Shown: positions 1 to 10,992, numbered from the stretch's first letter. The stretch is DNA of 64,000 bases from Cohnella candidum (GCF_003713065.1 NZ_CP033433.1:2081001-2145000), one strand, 5' to 3'. The notes: a model not told the origin generated them from the letters alone. Numbers and translations are program-made.

Positions 1-77
1 CCGTTGCTTGCCTGTGGCAATCTCCTACCCGATCTAGTAAAATAGAAGTACATTTCATACGAAGCAGGTGAGCAGGA

Positions 78-1013
78 ATGTCCCAATCCCCCGCCGTTTA
101 CGGCGGACAGGCCGTGATCGAAGGCGTGATGTTCGCGGGAAGGAACGTGAACGTGACGGCGGTCCGGCGCAAAAACCAAGAAATCACCTTTTACGAGGTC
201 CCGAGGAGCGCGTCCTCGTCCTTTTTGAAAACCGTCAAAAAGATCCCTTTCATCCGGGGCATCGTCGGCATTATCGAATCCGCGGCGAAAGGCTCGCAGC
301 ATTTGACGTACTCTGCAGAAGCGTACGCGGAAGACGAGACGGATCCGCAGGAAGCGCCCGCGGAGAAGCCGAAGGAAAAATGGAACCTCACGATGATCCT
401 CGGCGTCGCCGTGGTCGGCGTGCTGTCGTTCCTGCTCGGGAAATTCGTGCTCACGCTGGTGCCGGCCGCGCTGGAAAGCCTGCTCTTCGGACACGCATTT
501 CAGAATAGAATATTACACAACCTTCTCGAAGGCGTGATCAAGATCATCCTGCTGCTGGCCTACCTTTGGGGCATCTCGCAGACGCCTCTGATCAAACGGC
601 TGTTCCAATACCACGGCGCAGAGCACAAGGTCATCAGCGCGTTCGAAGCCGGCCTGGATTTAACCGTCGAGAACGTGCAGAAACAAAGCCGGCTCCACTA
701 CCGCTGCGGCAGCAGCTTCATCATTTTCACCGTCATCGTCGGCGTCATCATCTATTCCTTCTTCAGTTGGGACTCGATGGCCGAACGCCTGCTCCAGCGG
801 ATTCTGCTGCTCCCCGTCGTGCTTGGCGTCTCGTACGAGGTTCTCCGGGGCACGAACGCGCTTCGCGACATCCCGGTGCTCCGCGCGCTTGGTTATCCCG
901 GCCTTTGGCTTCAGCTTCTCACGACCAAAGAGCCGACCGACGACCAGGTCGCCGTGTCGATAGCATCCTTCAACCGCATGAGAGAGCTGGACAAACAAGT
1001 CAATCCCGTGTAA
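78..1013 (+). CDS. yqhQ: DUF1385 membrane protein YqhQ
   Basis: A 311-residue DUF1385 protein. The N-terminus reads VYGGQAVIEGVMFAGRN, the conserved family opening (GGQAVIEGVM). Membrane segments are visible around residues 115-140, 160-185 and 220-260, and the conserved HGAEHKVI motif lies near residue 180. The start is the ATG after a weak GCAGGTGAGCAGGA ribosome site. The biochemical function of the family is not established. It sits 20 bp upstream of the YqhP-like gene on the same strand, as in Bacillus subtilis, where yqhO, yqhP and yqhQ lie close to mntR; the same neighbourhood is kept here. Confidence 0.93.
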   Translation: MSQSPAVYGGQAVIEGVMFAGRNVNVTAVRRKNQEITFYEVPRSASSSFLKTVKKIPFIRGIVGIIESAAKGSQHLTYSAEAYAEDETDPQEAPAEKPKEKWNLTMILGVAVVGVLSFLLGKFVLTLVPAALESLLFGHAFQNRILHNLLEGVIKIILLLAYLWGISQTPLIKRLFQYHGAEHKVISAFEAGLDLTVENVQKQSRLHYRCGSSFIIFTVIVGVIIYSFFSWDSMAERLLQRILLLPVVLGVSYEVLRGTNALRDIPVLRALGYPGLWLQLLTTKEPTDDQVAVSIASFNRMRELDKQVNPV

Positions 1014-1033
1014 ATCCGAGAGGAGGAATCGCC

Positions 1034-1333
1034 ATGCAAAGCCGCTTCCACCCGATGTTTTACGTGATTCTGCCGCTTGCCGTTTTGGGTTTTGCGACTC
1101 AGTTCGAGGCGCTTGTCAGATCCCTGGTGATTCCGATCGCGATTATCGCGGTACTGCTCGTCCTATCCTTCTTTATGCAGAAACGTTCTTACAGACCGCG
1201 GCAAACCCGCGTTTCGCCGCGGCAGACCCGCAGGCAGCCGGAGAAGCCGAAAAACAAACGCCAAACTTCCCCATTTCGCGTCATCGAAGGCCGTAAAGGC
1301 CAGGATGAAGAAGAACCGCCCCGCTATCACTGA
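1034..1333 (+). CDS. yqhP: Small membrane protein YqhP-like (SA1362 family)
   Basis: A 99-residue protein with an N-terminal hydrophobic region of two closely spaced helices (about residues 7-47) and a very basic, proline-rich C-terminal tail (RPRQTRVSPRQTRRQPEKPK). The start is the ATG preceded by AGAGGAGGAATCGCC, a strong ribosome site; longer in-frame extensions upstream overlap yqhQ and are shadows. It follows yqhQ by 20 bp and is probably co-transcribed. Family assignment rests on size, topology and position next to yqhQ and the patatin gene. Function is unknown. Confidence 0.75.
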   Translation: MQSRFHPMFYVILPLAVLGFATQFEALVRSLVIPIAIIAVLLVLSFFMQKRSYRPRQTRVSPRQTRRQPEKPKNKRQTSPFRVIEGRKGQDEEEPPRYH

Positions 1334-1347
1334 CAGGTAAGAAATCA

Positions 1348-1383
1348 CGAACGCCTCCTCGCCGATTCGGCAGGAGGCGTTCG
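1348..1383. terminator. Bidirectional terminator between yqhP and the patatin gene
   Basis: A 12-bp perfect stem (CGAACGCCTCCT pairing with AGGAGGCGTTCG) with a 12-nt loop, followed by TTTT on the plus strand. It lies between two convergent genes and can serve both. Confidence 0.85.
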
Positions 1384-1391
1384 TTTTGCCT

Positions 1392-2369
1392 TCATTTCAT
1401 AAAGGTGCCCGGCAACTCCGTCCTCTGCTTCCCCGTGCGCCGGTCCCAACGGCTGAAAAACTTCTGGCCCGCCGCCAGTCCCGCTTCGTAAAGGCTTAAG
1501 CTGACTTCCGGCTTCAAATCGAACTGCGTCGTGCCGACGCCGAGCGTGGGGATGCGGATCGTGCGAAGCCACTTCTGCTCTTCGATGTATCTCTCGTCGT
1601 GCGCGCCGAGCATCGTCTCGAACATGGCCTGGAACATCGTGATCGGCCCGCTGATCCGATGCTGTTTCACTTCCGACCGGCCGATCATTTGGAATCCGAC
1701 CACGGGCACGGGGCTTCCTTCCAACATGTCTTTCTCGAACAGCCAGAGCGGAAAGTTGCTGAGCAGCCCGCCGTCCACGATATAAGAGAACTTGGCGCGG
1801 AGGATTTCCTTGGAATAGGCCTTTCTCGGGCGAAGCGGCTGCCGCAGAACAACCGGATCGAAAAAATACGGGATGCTCGTGCTCATCCGGATCGCTCTGG
1901 CGACGGGAAAACGAGCCGGATCCAAACCGTAATCGGCGATGTCGTCCGGCAAAACGAGCAGCTTGCCGTTCGTAATGTCCGAAGCGATGATCCGTACCTT
2001 GCCCGGCGGCAAATCCCCGAACACCCGCACCCCTTTAGCAGCTAGGAGACCCGCTACCCAAGCTTCCAGTGCGTCACCGGAGTAAAGCCCTTTCTTAAGG
2101 AGCATACGAACGGCTGGTCCCACGAGCCCCACGTTGAAAATCGGCGCCCTCTGCATGAACGTCCGGAACGGCGTCGAACCGATGATCTCCTTCATTTCGA
2201 CGGCGGTGTATCCCGTCGCAACCAATGCCGCCACGATGCTGCCGGACGACGTACCGGCCACCCGGTGGAAGCGGACGCAAGCCAGCTCCGCGGCCCTTAC
2301 GGCTCCGGCCAGCGAAATGCCCCTCACTCCCCCGCCTTCGAAAACCGCGTTCACGAGCGTCGTTTCCAT
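1392..2369 (-). CDS. Patatin-like phospholipase family protein (YqhO-like)
   Basis: A 325-residue patatin-fold serine hydrolase. The oxyanion-hole glycine motif GGGVRGISLAG is at residues 12-22, the nucleophile elbow GTSSGS at about 40-45, and the catalytic aspartate in VDGGLLSN at about 198-205, so the Ser-Asp dyad is complete. There is no signal peptide, so it should be cytosolic or membrane-associated and act on acyl lipids. The B. subtilis counterpart yqhO also lies beside mntR. The true substrate cannot be read from the sequence. Confidence 0.88.
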   Translation of the reverse strand: METTLVNAVFEGGGVRGISLAGAVRAAELACVRFHRVAGTSSGSIVAALVATGYTAVEMKEIIGSTPFRTFMQRAPIFNVGLVGPAVRMLLKKGLYSGDALEAWVAGLLAAKGVRVFGDLPPGKVRIIASDITNGKLLVLPDDIADYGLDPARFPVARAIRMSTSIPYFFDPVVLRQPLRPRKAYSKEILRAKFSYIVDGGLLSNFPLWLFEKDMLEGSPVPVVGFQMIGRSEVKQHRISGPITMFQAMFETMLGAHDERYIEEQKWLRTIRIPTLGVGTTQFDLKPEVSLSLYEAGLAAGQKFFSRWDRRTGKQRTELPGTFMK

Positions 2370-2466
2370 GGGTCATCCCCCCGCCGCTTTTCGCTCCGTC
2401 TTCTGCTCCATCCTATGCGGGGCTTCCGGCCGTTAGGACTTTTCTAAGTTCAGGGGAACAAACGAA

Positions 2467-2499
2467 AAGAAGCTTCTCCGGCCATCGGAAAAGCTTCTT
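2467..2499 (-). terminator. Terminator downstream of mntR
   Basis: A 13-bp stem (AAGAAGCTTCTCC with GGAAAAGCTTCTT, one mismatch) lies directly after the mntR stop codon; on the minus strand it is followed by TTTTCGTT. Confidence 0.8.
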
Positions 2500-2502
2500 C
2501 GG

Positions 2503-2925
2503 TCATTCATTATCCAGTTCGGAGCGAATCCGCTGCAGTTCCGTTTTCCGTGATTCGTCCCGGTTAAAATACTCCACCAAAGTCTCGATGCACGTAATGG
2601 AATCCCAGCTCAAATGGTGCTCGATTCCTTCCACGTCGCGGTAAATGTTTTCCTCCAGCACGCCGATCGTTTTCAGGAACGTTTCCAGCAGATGGTGGCG
2701 GTCGACGAGCCGTTTGCCCATCCGTTTACCCTTATGCGTAAGGATCAACCCGCGGTATTTCTCGTAAATCAGGTAATCGTCCTTATCGAGCTTCTGGATC
2801 ATTTTCGTGACGGAAGAGGGATGAACCTCAAGGCCTTCGGCGATGTCCGATACGCGGGCGTATCCCTTCTCGTCGATCAGCCTGTAGATCCGCTCCAAAT
2901 AATCTTCCATACTCGGGGTCGGCAC
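2503..2925 (-). CDS. mntR: Manganese-responsive transcriptional regulator MntR
   Basis: A 140-residue DtxR/MntR-family metalloregulator. It has an N-terminal winged helix ([23 protein letters not shown], residues about 24-46) and a dimerisation/metal domain. All six metal ligands known for B. subtilis MntR fall at the same numbers: D8, E11, H77, E99, E102 and H103 (motif EGIEHHL). The GTG start follows AAGGGGGATTCGGC and reproduces the family N-terminus MxTPSMEDY. It should repress manganese uptake genes when Mn is sufficient. No manganese transporter gene is present in this window, so its targets lie elsewhere. Confidence 0.96.
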   Translation of the reverse strand: MPTPSMEDYLERIYRLIDEKGYARVSDIAEGLEVHPSSVTKMIQKLDKDDYLIYEKYRGLILTHKGKRMGKRLVDRHHLLETFLKTIGVLEENIYRDVEGIEHHLSWDSITCIETLVEYFNRDESRKTELQRIRSELDNE

Positions 2926-2958
2926 GCCGAATCCCCCTTTCCCATGCGGTCGCTTGCT

Positions 2959-2994
2959 CTAAGTATCATACACTTAGCCGCAGGCGGCGGGCAA
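2959..2994 (-). promoter_or_regulatory. Putative mntR promoter overlapping an inverted repeat
   Basis: On the minus strand a -35-like TTGCCC (2989-2994) and a -10-like TATGAT (2965-2970) are 18 bp apart. The -10 lies inside the inverted repeat CTAAGT-N7-ACTTAG (2959-2977). This could be an operator, but the binding factor is unknown. Confidence 0.4.
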
Positions 2995-3071
2995 GTCCGT
3001 TTCTGGCAGCAGCCCCCTCTCATGACGCGGGATTCGCGCGCGAACACTACGGGAAAAGGAGGTTCAGCGCT

Positions 3072-4151
3072 TTGAGCACCGTTACCCTGGATCCCCCGAA
3101 AGCCGAGCGCGCGGCGCCGAAAGAAACGTCCGTATTTCTGCCTGAGCTGGTGTATTTCGAACCTGCCGCTCTGGATTATCCGAAAGGCCAGCGTATTTTG
3201 GAATACGTGAAAAGCAAAGGACTTCCTTACCGGACGACCACTTCCCATAACCGCATTACGGACCTGCCGGGCGAAACGGAGCTCGAACAATACAAAATCG
3301 CCAAAAGGACATTGGTCGTCGGCGTCCGCAAAACGCTGAAGTTCGATACGTCCAAGCCTTCGGCGGAATACGCGCTCCCCCTTGCGACAGGCTGCATGGG
3401 CCATTGCCATTATTGCTACCTTCAGACGACGCTCGGCGCGAAGCCGTATGTGCGCGTATACGTGAACATGGATGAAATCCTCGAAGCCGCGCAAGGGTAC
3501 ATCGACGAAAGGGCGCCTGAAATCACCCGCTTCGAAGCCGCGTGTACGTCCGACCCCGTCGGTTTGGAGCCCATTACCGGCTCGCTGGCCGATGCCATCC
3601 TCTTCATGGCGAAGCAGCCGCTCGGCCGGCTGCGCTTCGTCACGAAGTTCCACCACGTCGATTCGCTGCTGCCGCTGGCCCACAACGGAAATACGAGGAT
3701 TCGGTTCAGCGTCAATTCGGATTACGTGATCAAACACTTCGAGCCGGCGACGTCCCGGTTCATGGAGCGGATCGAAGCCGCCGGAAAAATCGCCAGGGCC
3801 GGTTACCCGCTCGGGTTCATCATTGCGCCGATCATCTGGTACGACGGCTGGCAGGAAGGATACGCGGAGCTGCTCGAGAAACTCGGGAAAGCCCTGCCTC
3901 CGGAGGCGTCTAACGACTTAACGTTCGAGCTAATCCAGCACAGGTTCACGAAAACGGCGAAAACGGTCATCCAGAAAAGGTATCCGAAGACGAAGCTGGA
4001 GATGGACGAGGAAAAGCGGAAGAAAAAATGGGGACGCTGGGGGCAGCACAAGTACGTGTATCCGGACGAACAAGCCGATGCCCTGCGGGAATTTCTCACC
4101 GAGCGGATTTTCGGAACCTTCCCGTCCGCCCGGATCGAATATTTCACCTGA
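3072..4151 (+). CDS. splB: Spore photoproduct lyase
   Basis: A 359-residue radical-SAM repair enzyme that reverses the spore photoproduct (5-thyminyl-5,6-dihydrothymine) in DNA during germination. The radical-SAM cluster motif CMGHCHYC gives C108, C112 and C115, and the hydrogen-donor cysteine is C158 in AACTSD. These equal C91/C95/C98 and C141 of B. subtilis SplB with a constant offset of 17, caused by a longer N-terminus. The TTG start is set by AAAAGGAGG nine bases upstream. The gene stands alone, without splA, and converges on ccdA. Confidence 0.96.
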   Translation: MSTVTLDPPKAERAAPKETSVFLPELVYFEPAALDYPKGQRILEYVKSKGLPYRTTTSHNRITDLPGETELEQYKIAKRTLVVGVRKTLKFDTSKPSAEYALPLATGCMGHCHYCYLQTTLGAKPYVRVYVNMDEILEAAQGYIDERAPEITRFEAACTSDPVGLEPITGSLADAILFMAKQPLGRLRFVTKFHHVDSLLPLAHNGNTRIRFSVNSDYVIKHFEPATSRFMERIEAAGKIARAGYPLGFIIAPIIWYDGWQEGYAELLEKLGKALPPEASNDLTFELIQHRFTKTAKTVIQKRYPKTKLEMDEEKRKKKWGRWGQHKYVYPDEQADALREFLTERIFGTFPSARIEYFT

Positions 4152-4154
4152 GCC

Positions 4155-4865
4155 TTAAAACTTGAGCCAGTCCGGCGTGATGCTTTGAAGCCAGATCGTG
4201 ATGACGATCATCCGGTCCGTAAACAGCAGCAGCCCCATGACGACCATGAGCGCGCCGCCGATCTTCATCATCGCGTTCGAATATTTCAAAATCCACCGCG
4301 TAGAACCGATGAAGAAAGCCAGCACGAAGAAAGGGACGGCAAAGCCGAGCGAATAAGCGGAAGTGAGCCCGGCCCAAGTGCCGGGGTTGCTCGCCGCGAG
4401 CAGAATGATCGACGACAGGATCGGTCCGATGCAAGGCGACCAGCCCGCGGAAAAGCCGACGCCGAACACGAATGAACCGACGTATCCCGCAGGTCGCGTG
4501 GATACGTCCATTTTGCGTTCTTTCATGAGCAATTGGGGTTGGAAGATCCCGAGCAGGAACAAGCCCATCAACACGATCAGGATGGCCGAAATCTGACGGA
4601 TGACGTCCTGGTATTCCCGGAACGTTTCGGCGAAAGCGTTGGCTCCGTACCCGAGGGCGAAAAACACCATCGAGAATCCCAAAATGAAAAAAAGCGTGTG
4701 GGTCATCGTTTTGACCCGGATTTGCCGGCTCGTATCCGTCTTGATCTGAGTAACGGAAACGCCCGTTATGTAAGAAAGGTAGGACGGATAAAGCGGCAAG
4801 CAGCACGGGGAAATGAAAGAAGCGAACCCGGCCGCGAAAGCGATCCCTACGTTTACGTCTGCCAA
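4155..4865 (-). CDS. ccdA: Cytochrome c biogenesis / thiol-disulfide protein CcdA
   Basis: A 236-residue DsbD-core membrane protein with six predicted helices. It carries the two conserved cysteine motifs, ISPCCLPLYPSYLSY (about residues 18-32) and GWSPCIGPILSS (about 140-150), which carry reducing equivalents across the membrane to extracytoplasmic thioredoxin-like proteins such as ResA. The TTG start follows AAAGGAGG. It is 16 bp downstream of znuB on the same strand, so it looks like the last gene of the zinc-uptake operon. That pairing is unusual; in Bacillus ccdA is not linked to zinc uptake. Confidence 0.92.
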   Translation of the reverse strand: MADVNVGIAFAAGFASFISPCCLPLYPSYLSYITGVSVTQIKTDTSRQIRVKTMTHTLFFILGFSMVFFALGYGANAFAETFREYQDVIRQISAILIVLMGLFLLGIFQPQLLMKERKMDVSTRPAGYVGSFVFGVGFSAGWSPCIGPILSSIILLAASNPGTWAGLTSAYSLGFAVPFFVLAFFIGSTRWILKYSNAMMKIGGALMVVMGLLLFTDRMIVITIWLQSITPDWLKF

Positions 4866-4881
4866 AGCTTGTGTCCTCCTT

Positions 4882-5688
4882 TCATACGCGCGTCAAACGT
4901 CTTCTCACCGTCAGCGACAAAACCAGTATCGCGATGAGCAGCAGCACGACCGTGCCGCCCGGCGCCAAATTCCAGATGCCCGCGATCCAGAGGCCGGCCA
5001 GCACGGCTGCTTCGCCGATGATGACGACGATCGCGATCGCTTGCCGGAAGCTTCTGGATAACGCAAGGCTGCACGCCGCCGGCACGGTCAGCAGCGCGGA
5101 CACGAGCAGCGCGCCGACGATTTTGATGGCCGCGCTGATGACGAGCGCGGTCAGAATGCTGATCAGGATGTTGAAGTATCGCACGGGCAGCCCGTTGACC
5201 GCGGCGGCGTCCTCGTCGAAGGACAGCAGGAACAATTCTTTCCGATGGAGCAAGACAATGGCCAAAACGACGACCGTCACGATGGCGATCACGAGCAGAT
5301 CGACCGAGTTTAACGTATAAATACTGCCGAACAAATAGGAGTTCACGTTCAGGTTGTAGCTGATTCCAAGCGTAAAGAAAATGGAAGCGAGCGCGATGCC
5401 TCCCGACATGATGATGGCGATCGAGAGCTCTGCATAGGTCCGGTACGTTCGACGAAGTTTCTCGATCCCGAAAGCGGCGATAATCGCGAACAGCAGCCCG
5501 ACGGCGATCGGATAGACGCCGAGCAGGAAGCCCAGCGCCACGCCGGCGATGCTGACGTGGGAAAGCGTGTCCCCGATCATCGCGAGGCGCCTCAGCACGA
5601 GAAACAGCCCCATGAGCGGGGCTGTCACCGCGATCAGCGCCCCGCCGATCAGCGCTCTCTGGAAAAATTCCGCAGTAAGCAGATCCAA
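4882..5688 (-). CDS. znuB: Zinc ABC transporter permease ZnuB/AdcB
   Basis: A 268-residue ABC-3 family permease with eight or nine hydrophobic segments and the family motif ...IGDTLSHVSIAGVALGFLLG near residues 35-55. It forms the membrane channel for metal brought by ZnuA. A TTG start, six bases after the znuC stop and ten after AAGAAGG, indicates tight translational linkage to znuC. The Zur-type operator in front of the operon argues for zinc rather than manganese. Confidence 0.92.
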   Translation of the reverse strand: MDLLTAEFFQRALIGGALIAVTAPLMGLFLVLRRLAMIGDTLSHVSIAGVALGFLLGVYPIAVGLLFAIIAAFGIEKLRRTYRTYAELSIAIIMSGGIALASIFFTLGISYNLNVNSYLFGSIYTLNSVDLLVIAIVTVVVLAIVLLHRKELFLLSFDEDAAAVNGLPVRYFNILISILTALVISAAIKIVGALLVSALLTVPAACSLALSRSFRQAIAIVVIIGEAAVLAGLWIAGIWNLAPGGTVVLLLIAILVLSLTVRRRLTRV

Positions 5689-5694
5689 CGGGGG

Positions 5695-6465
5695 TTAACC
5701 TTCTTTCCGTAAAGTGTGGAACAAGTCCGTTTCGGCGCAATCCTCGACATCGTGGGAGTGGCGGACGTAGAAGGACAGTTTGCCCGCGGTTTCCTTCGGC
5801 TCGCGTCCGAGATACGACCGTACCATCTCCATATCGTGAGACACCATGAGGAACGTCATGTCATGCTTCTGGTGCATGTGGCGGATCAGGTGAAAGAAAT
5901 TCTCCTGCGTCTCCGCGTCGATGCCGGTGAGCGGCTCGTCCAGGATCAGCAGTTTCGGATTATTGATGAGCGCCCGGGCGAGGAATACGCGCTGCTGCTG
6001 CCCGCCGGACAAAGCCCCGATCAGCTTGTCTCCCAAATCCTCGATTTGCATCGTTTCCAGCGCGTCGTCGCAGCGCAGTTGATCCTGCCGGGTCAACCGC
6101 TGGAACAGCTTCCTGCGTCCGAACAGCCCAGAGAGCACCACTTCGCGCACTGTGGCCGGAAACAGGGGATTAAACTGGCTGCGCTGCGGCACGTAACCGA
6201 TCTGATGGCGATCCTTGAATCGGTCGGCCGGTGTGCCGAACAGCTCGATCGAACCTGATTCCGGCTTCAGCAAGCCGACGATCAGCCGGAGCAGCGTCGA
6301 TTTGCCCGCGCCGTTCGGACCGATCAGGCCGACGAAATCCCGCTCGCGGATCGTGAAAGACAAGTCCGACAGAACGGGCTTGGCCCCGAACGAGAAAGAT
6401 ACCCGGTTAATCGAAATCATTTCGCGATGGCAGCCGGGTTGCATCGCGGCAGCGGCGGTATTCAT
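5695..6465 (-). CDS. znuC: Zinc ABC transporter ATP-binding protein ZnuC/AdcC
   Basis: A 256-residue ABC ATPase. The Walker A motif GPNGAGKST, the Q-loop YVPQRSQ, the signature LSGGQQQRVFLARAL and Walker B LLILDEPL are all intact, and the switch histidine lies in MVSHDM. It energises metal import with ZnuA and ZnuB. The ATG at 6465 is preferred because GGAGGAGG lies upstream; a shorter start at 6420 has no ribosome site. A His-containing C-terminal tail (YVRHSHDVEDC) may bind metal; that is inference. Confidence 0.93.
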   Translation of the reverse strand: MNTAAAAMQPGCHREMISINRVSFSFGAKPVLSDLSFTIRERDFVGLIGPNGAGKSTLLRLIVGLLKPESGSIELFGTPADRFKDRHQIGYVPQRSQFNPLFPATVREVVLSGLFGRRKLFQRLTRQDQLRCDDALETMQIEDLGDKLIGALSGGQQQRVFLARALINNPKLLILDEPLTGIDAETQENFFHLIRHMHQKHDMTFLMVSHDMEMVRSYLGREPKETAGKLSFYVRHSHDVEDCAETDLFHTLRKEG

Positions 6466-6514
6466 GCGGGACCTCCTCCGTTCCTGTAAGCCCGTCTGGG
6501 ACGGACGTTTCTTT

Positions 6515-7468
6515 TTATTGTAATGCCTTCTGCAGGTTTTGCAAATTTCGCTTCATCAAGCTGATATAGTCCTCCCCGGCTTTCTCCTGTTCGTTCGTCA
6601 GCCCTTCGAGCGGGTTCAGCACGAGCGTCTGCGCGTCGGTTTCGCTCGCGATCGTATCCGCCAGGTTGCTGGAGACGAGCTCCTCGAAGAAAACCGCTTT
6701 GATCTTATGCTCCTTGATGTATTTGATGATGTTCACCATGTCCTGGGCACGGGGCTCGGCTTCCGGGGAAAGCCCCATGACCGCCGTCTGTCGAAGGCCG
6801 TAGTCCCGGCACAGGTAACCGAACGCTTGATGGGAGACGACGATATCCCGTCCTCGGTAGGGCGCCAAGCCTTGCGCGAATTCGGCATCGAGCGCGTCCA
6901 GTTTATCCTTCAGCGCCTGATAGCGGCTTTCATAAGCTGCCGCGTGGGCGGCGTCCGCCTTCACGAAAGCGTCCCGGATATTGCCGGCCATGACGACGGC
7001 GGATTTCGGGCTCACCCAGGTGTGCGGATCGACGGACAAGCCGCCTTCCCCGGTTTCCCCGCCGGAGCCGTTAATGAGCTTCACGCCTTGGCTGGCTTCC
7101 ACCTTCAGAAGCTTATCGCCGGAGCCTGCACCGCCGAGAAAATCTTCGGTCCACCCTTCCAGCCCGGCTCCGTTATACACGAAGAGTTGAGCCTGCGAGG
7201 CCAGTTGCAGGTCTTGGCTTTTCGGCGTCCAATCGTGCGGTTCGACACCCGCGGGAACCAGGTTCACGACGTTCGCGTCCTCTCCCCCGATTTCATGGGC
7301 CATGTAATAGAGGGGGTAAAACGTCGTCACGACGTTTATTTTGCCTTTCACCAGGGAGTTTCCGTTTTTGCCGCAGGCGCTGAGCGACAGTACGACCGCA
7401 AGCGCGGCCAACAAAACGAGAGCGGCGGCCGAACGAGAACGGCGGCCGAATTTCGGGCGAAAATCCAT
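6515..7468 (-). CDS. znuA: Zinc ABC transporter substrate-binding lipoprotein ZnuA/AdcA
   Basis: A cluster A-I metal-binding lipoprotein of about 317 residues. The signal peptide ends in the lipobox LSAC, so the mature protein is lipid-anchored on the outer face of the membrane. Metal-site motifs are HDWTPKSQD, DPHTWVSP and VVSHQAFGYL. The loop between the first two histidine motifs is short and not histidine-rich, unlike many zinc-specific homologues. The start at 7468 is chosen because AAGGAG lies six bases upstream; the longer start at 7492 would fall inside the operator. It is the first gene of znuA-znuC-znuB-ccdA. Confidence 0.93.
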   Translation of the reverse strand: MDFRPKFGRRSRSAAALVLLAALAVVLSLSACGKNGNSLVKGKINVVTTFYPLYYMAHEIGGEDANVVNLVPAGVEPHDWTPKSQDLQLASQAQLFVYNGAGLEGWTEDFLGGAGSGDKLLKVEASQGVKLINGSGGETGEGGLSVDPHTWVSPKSAVVMAGNIRDAFVKADAAHAAAYESRYQALKDKLDALDAEFAQGLAPYRGRDIVVSHQAFGYLCRDYGLRQTAVMGLSPEAEPRAQDMVNIIKYIKEHKIKAVFFEELVSSNLADTIASETDAQTLVLNPLEGLTNEQEKAGEDYISLMKRNLQNLQKALQ

Positions 7469-7478
7469 GTGCATCTCC

Positions 7479-7532
7479 TTAATCGTAATCATTATGATTA
7501 AGATTATAGATCCGTAAGGAATGGGCTGTCAA
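7479..7532 (-). promoter_or_regulatory. Sigma-A promoter with Zur box for znuACB-ccdA
   Basis: On the minus strand TTGACA (7527-7532) and TATAAT (7503-7508) are separated by 18 bp, a near-ideal sigma-A promoter. The start point falls in a palindrome at 7479-7501 containing AATCGTAATCATTATGATT, which differs at one half-site base from the Bacillus Zur consensus. A zinc-loaded Zur dimer there would block initiation. Confidence 0.88.
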
Positions 7533-7540
7533 CGGAAAAA

Positions 7541-7575
7541 GGCAGTTTATTCGTAGAATTTACGAATAAACTGCC
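7541..7575 (-). terminator. Terminator downstream of metG
   Basis: A perfect 15-bp stem (GGCAGTTTATTCGTA and its complement) with a 5-nt loop, followed by TTTTT on the minus strand, just after the metG stop codon. Confidence 0.92.
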
Positions 7576-7589
7576 CGGCTTTCGCCCGA

Positions 7590-9904
<2,315 letters not shown>

Positions 9905-9933
9905 AGGATGGACGTATGGAAGTTCTTGCCCAC

Positions 9934-9962
9934 AATATACCGGAGCCGGCATGCCGTGTCAA
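9934..9962 (-). promoter_or_regulatory. Sigma-A promoter of the metG T-box leader
   Basis: TTGACA (9957-9962) and TATATT (9934-9939) on the minus strand are exactly 17 bp apart. The start point about 30 bp upstream of the T-box is consistent. The -35 box overlaps the last codons of yidD. Confidence 0.85.
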
Positions 9963-10195
9963 GCCGGACCCCGGCGTGGCGGAACCGGGTCGAATCCGCC
10001 CGGATGGAACGGATGGCATTTGCAGATCCGTTTGGCCGCCAAATAGGACCCCTTAAGGGCGCCGTGCACCTCGATGGCCTCAAGCGCGTACGCCGAGCAG
10101 GTCGGGGCGAAGCGGCAAGTCGGCGGCTTCAGCGGAGAGATGAATTTGCGGTAGAACCGGATCGGCGCCTGAAGCGATTTTCGGACGATCTTCAC
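9959..10195 (-). CDS. yidD: Membrane protein insertion efficiency factor YidD
   Basis: A 78-residue YidD protein. The family signature is visible: [10 protein letters not shown], then [34 protein letters not shown] and the GGFDPVP end. It is thought to help YidC/Sec insert membrane proteins at the inner leaflet. The GTG start overlaps the stop of the upstream zur-like gene (GTGA), so the two are translationally coupled. Coupling of yidD to a zinc regulator, rather than to rnpA/yidC, is a local arrangement. Confidence 0.93.
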   Translation of the reverse strand: MKIVRKSLQAPIRFYRKFISPLKPPTCRFAPTCSAYALEAIEVHGALKGSYLAAKRICKCHPFHPGGFDPVPPRRGPA

Positions 10196-10644
10196 GCCTT
10201 CTCTCCTTCGGCGACTGCCGACTCTCCTTCAGGCTCGCGGCATTCGCTGCAATACCCGTAAACCTCGAACTTGTGCTTGACGACCTGGAATCCGCCCGGC
10301 ACGTCCGTCGCCGGCATCGGACAGGAGCGAATCGGCAGCGTCTTCTCGCATTGCAGGCAGATCATATGGTGATGGTGGTGCGGCTCTTCGCAGCTCAGCT
10401 TGAATTTAACGCCTTCCTCGAACGCGAATTGTTCGACGACGCCAAGATCGAGCATCACCCTCAAATTGCGGTAAACCGTGTCGAAACTGAGGCCCGGGTA
10501 GAAGCGCTGCATGTGATCGTAGACGTCTTTGGGAGTCAAATAGCCGGGAGCTTCCGCGAACAACTGCGCGAGGGTACGCCGCTGTTCCGTAATCCGCAGC
10601 CCTTTTTCCGACATTTGACGGACGATCTGTTCGGTTTCTCCCAT
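10192..10644 (-). CDS. zur: Fur-family regulator, probably Zur
   Basis: A 150-residue Fur-family repressor. The winged helix (residues about 15-80; [14 protein letters not shown]) is followed by a metal domain. The metal domain has the sensor segment [14 protein letters not shown] and a second CxxC (CSEC), the structural zinc site. ATG 10644 follows AGGAGAGG. The nearby znu operon carries a Zur box and no other Fur homologue is present, so Zur is the most likely identity; Fur or PerR cannot be fully excluded from sequence alone. Confidence 0.85.
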   Translation of the reverse strand: MGETEQIVRQMSEKGLRITEQRRTLAQLFAEAPGYLTPKDVYDHMQRFYPGLSFDTVYRNLRVMLDLGVVEQFAFEEGVKFKLSCEEPHHHHHMICLQCEKTLPIRSCPMPATDVPGGFQVVKHKFEVYGYCSECREPEGESAVAEGEKA

Positions 10645-10791
10645 TCGGCATCCTCTCCTGATGAATTCTATTATCAATATGCCTCATCCGAGAGACCGCG
10701 TCAAACCGGAAACTCCCCGATCGAACCGCACAACGCGAATAAACCGTTCCCCTCCCGGTGGAGAGAAACGGCCGTCGTTTTCCCGACTCCT

Positions 10792-10992
10792 TTAGACGAA
10801 CCAGGTATTCACGCTCCAGATCAATGCCGCCAGGCTCAAGGCCGACAAACCCAAAAACAAGCTTCCTTGTCCTTTACGCAGCTGGAAAAAGCGAACGACG
10901 CCCAGGCTCAGAAACGAACCGATCAGCAAAATGAAAACCGCACCCGTTACGAAGAGCGCGGGAGATACGTTTGAAACGTCAACCAAATCCAC
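10792..10992 (-). CDS. Small two-helix membrane protein, unknown
   Basis: A 66-residue protein with two hydrophobic helices (about residues 12-32 and 43-63) joined by a basic loop (RFFQLRKGQGS). No family is recognised. It lies alone between zur and the spore island. The reading frame has a plausible start (ATG after GGGATAGGATCG) and membrane-protein composition, but it could be specific to this lineage. Confidence 0.55.
   Translation of the reverse strand: MDLVDVSNVSPALFVTGAVFILLIGSFLSLGVVRFFQLRKGQGSLFLGLSALSLAALIWSVNTWFV

Noticed and set aside
10192-10644. HHHHH run in the Fur-family protein as a vector-derived tag
   Set aside because: The run lies in the middle of the protein at the natural Fur/Zur metal-sensing site.
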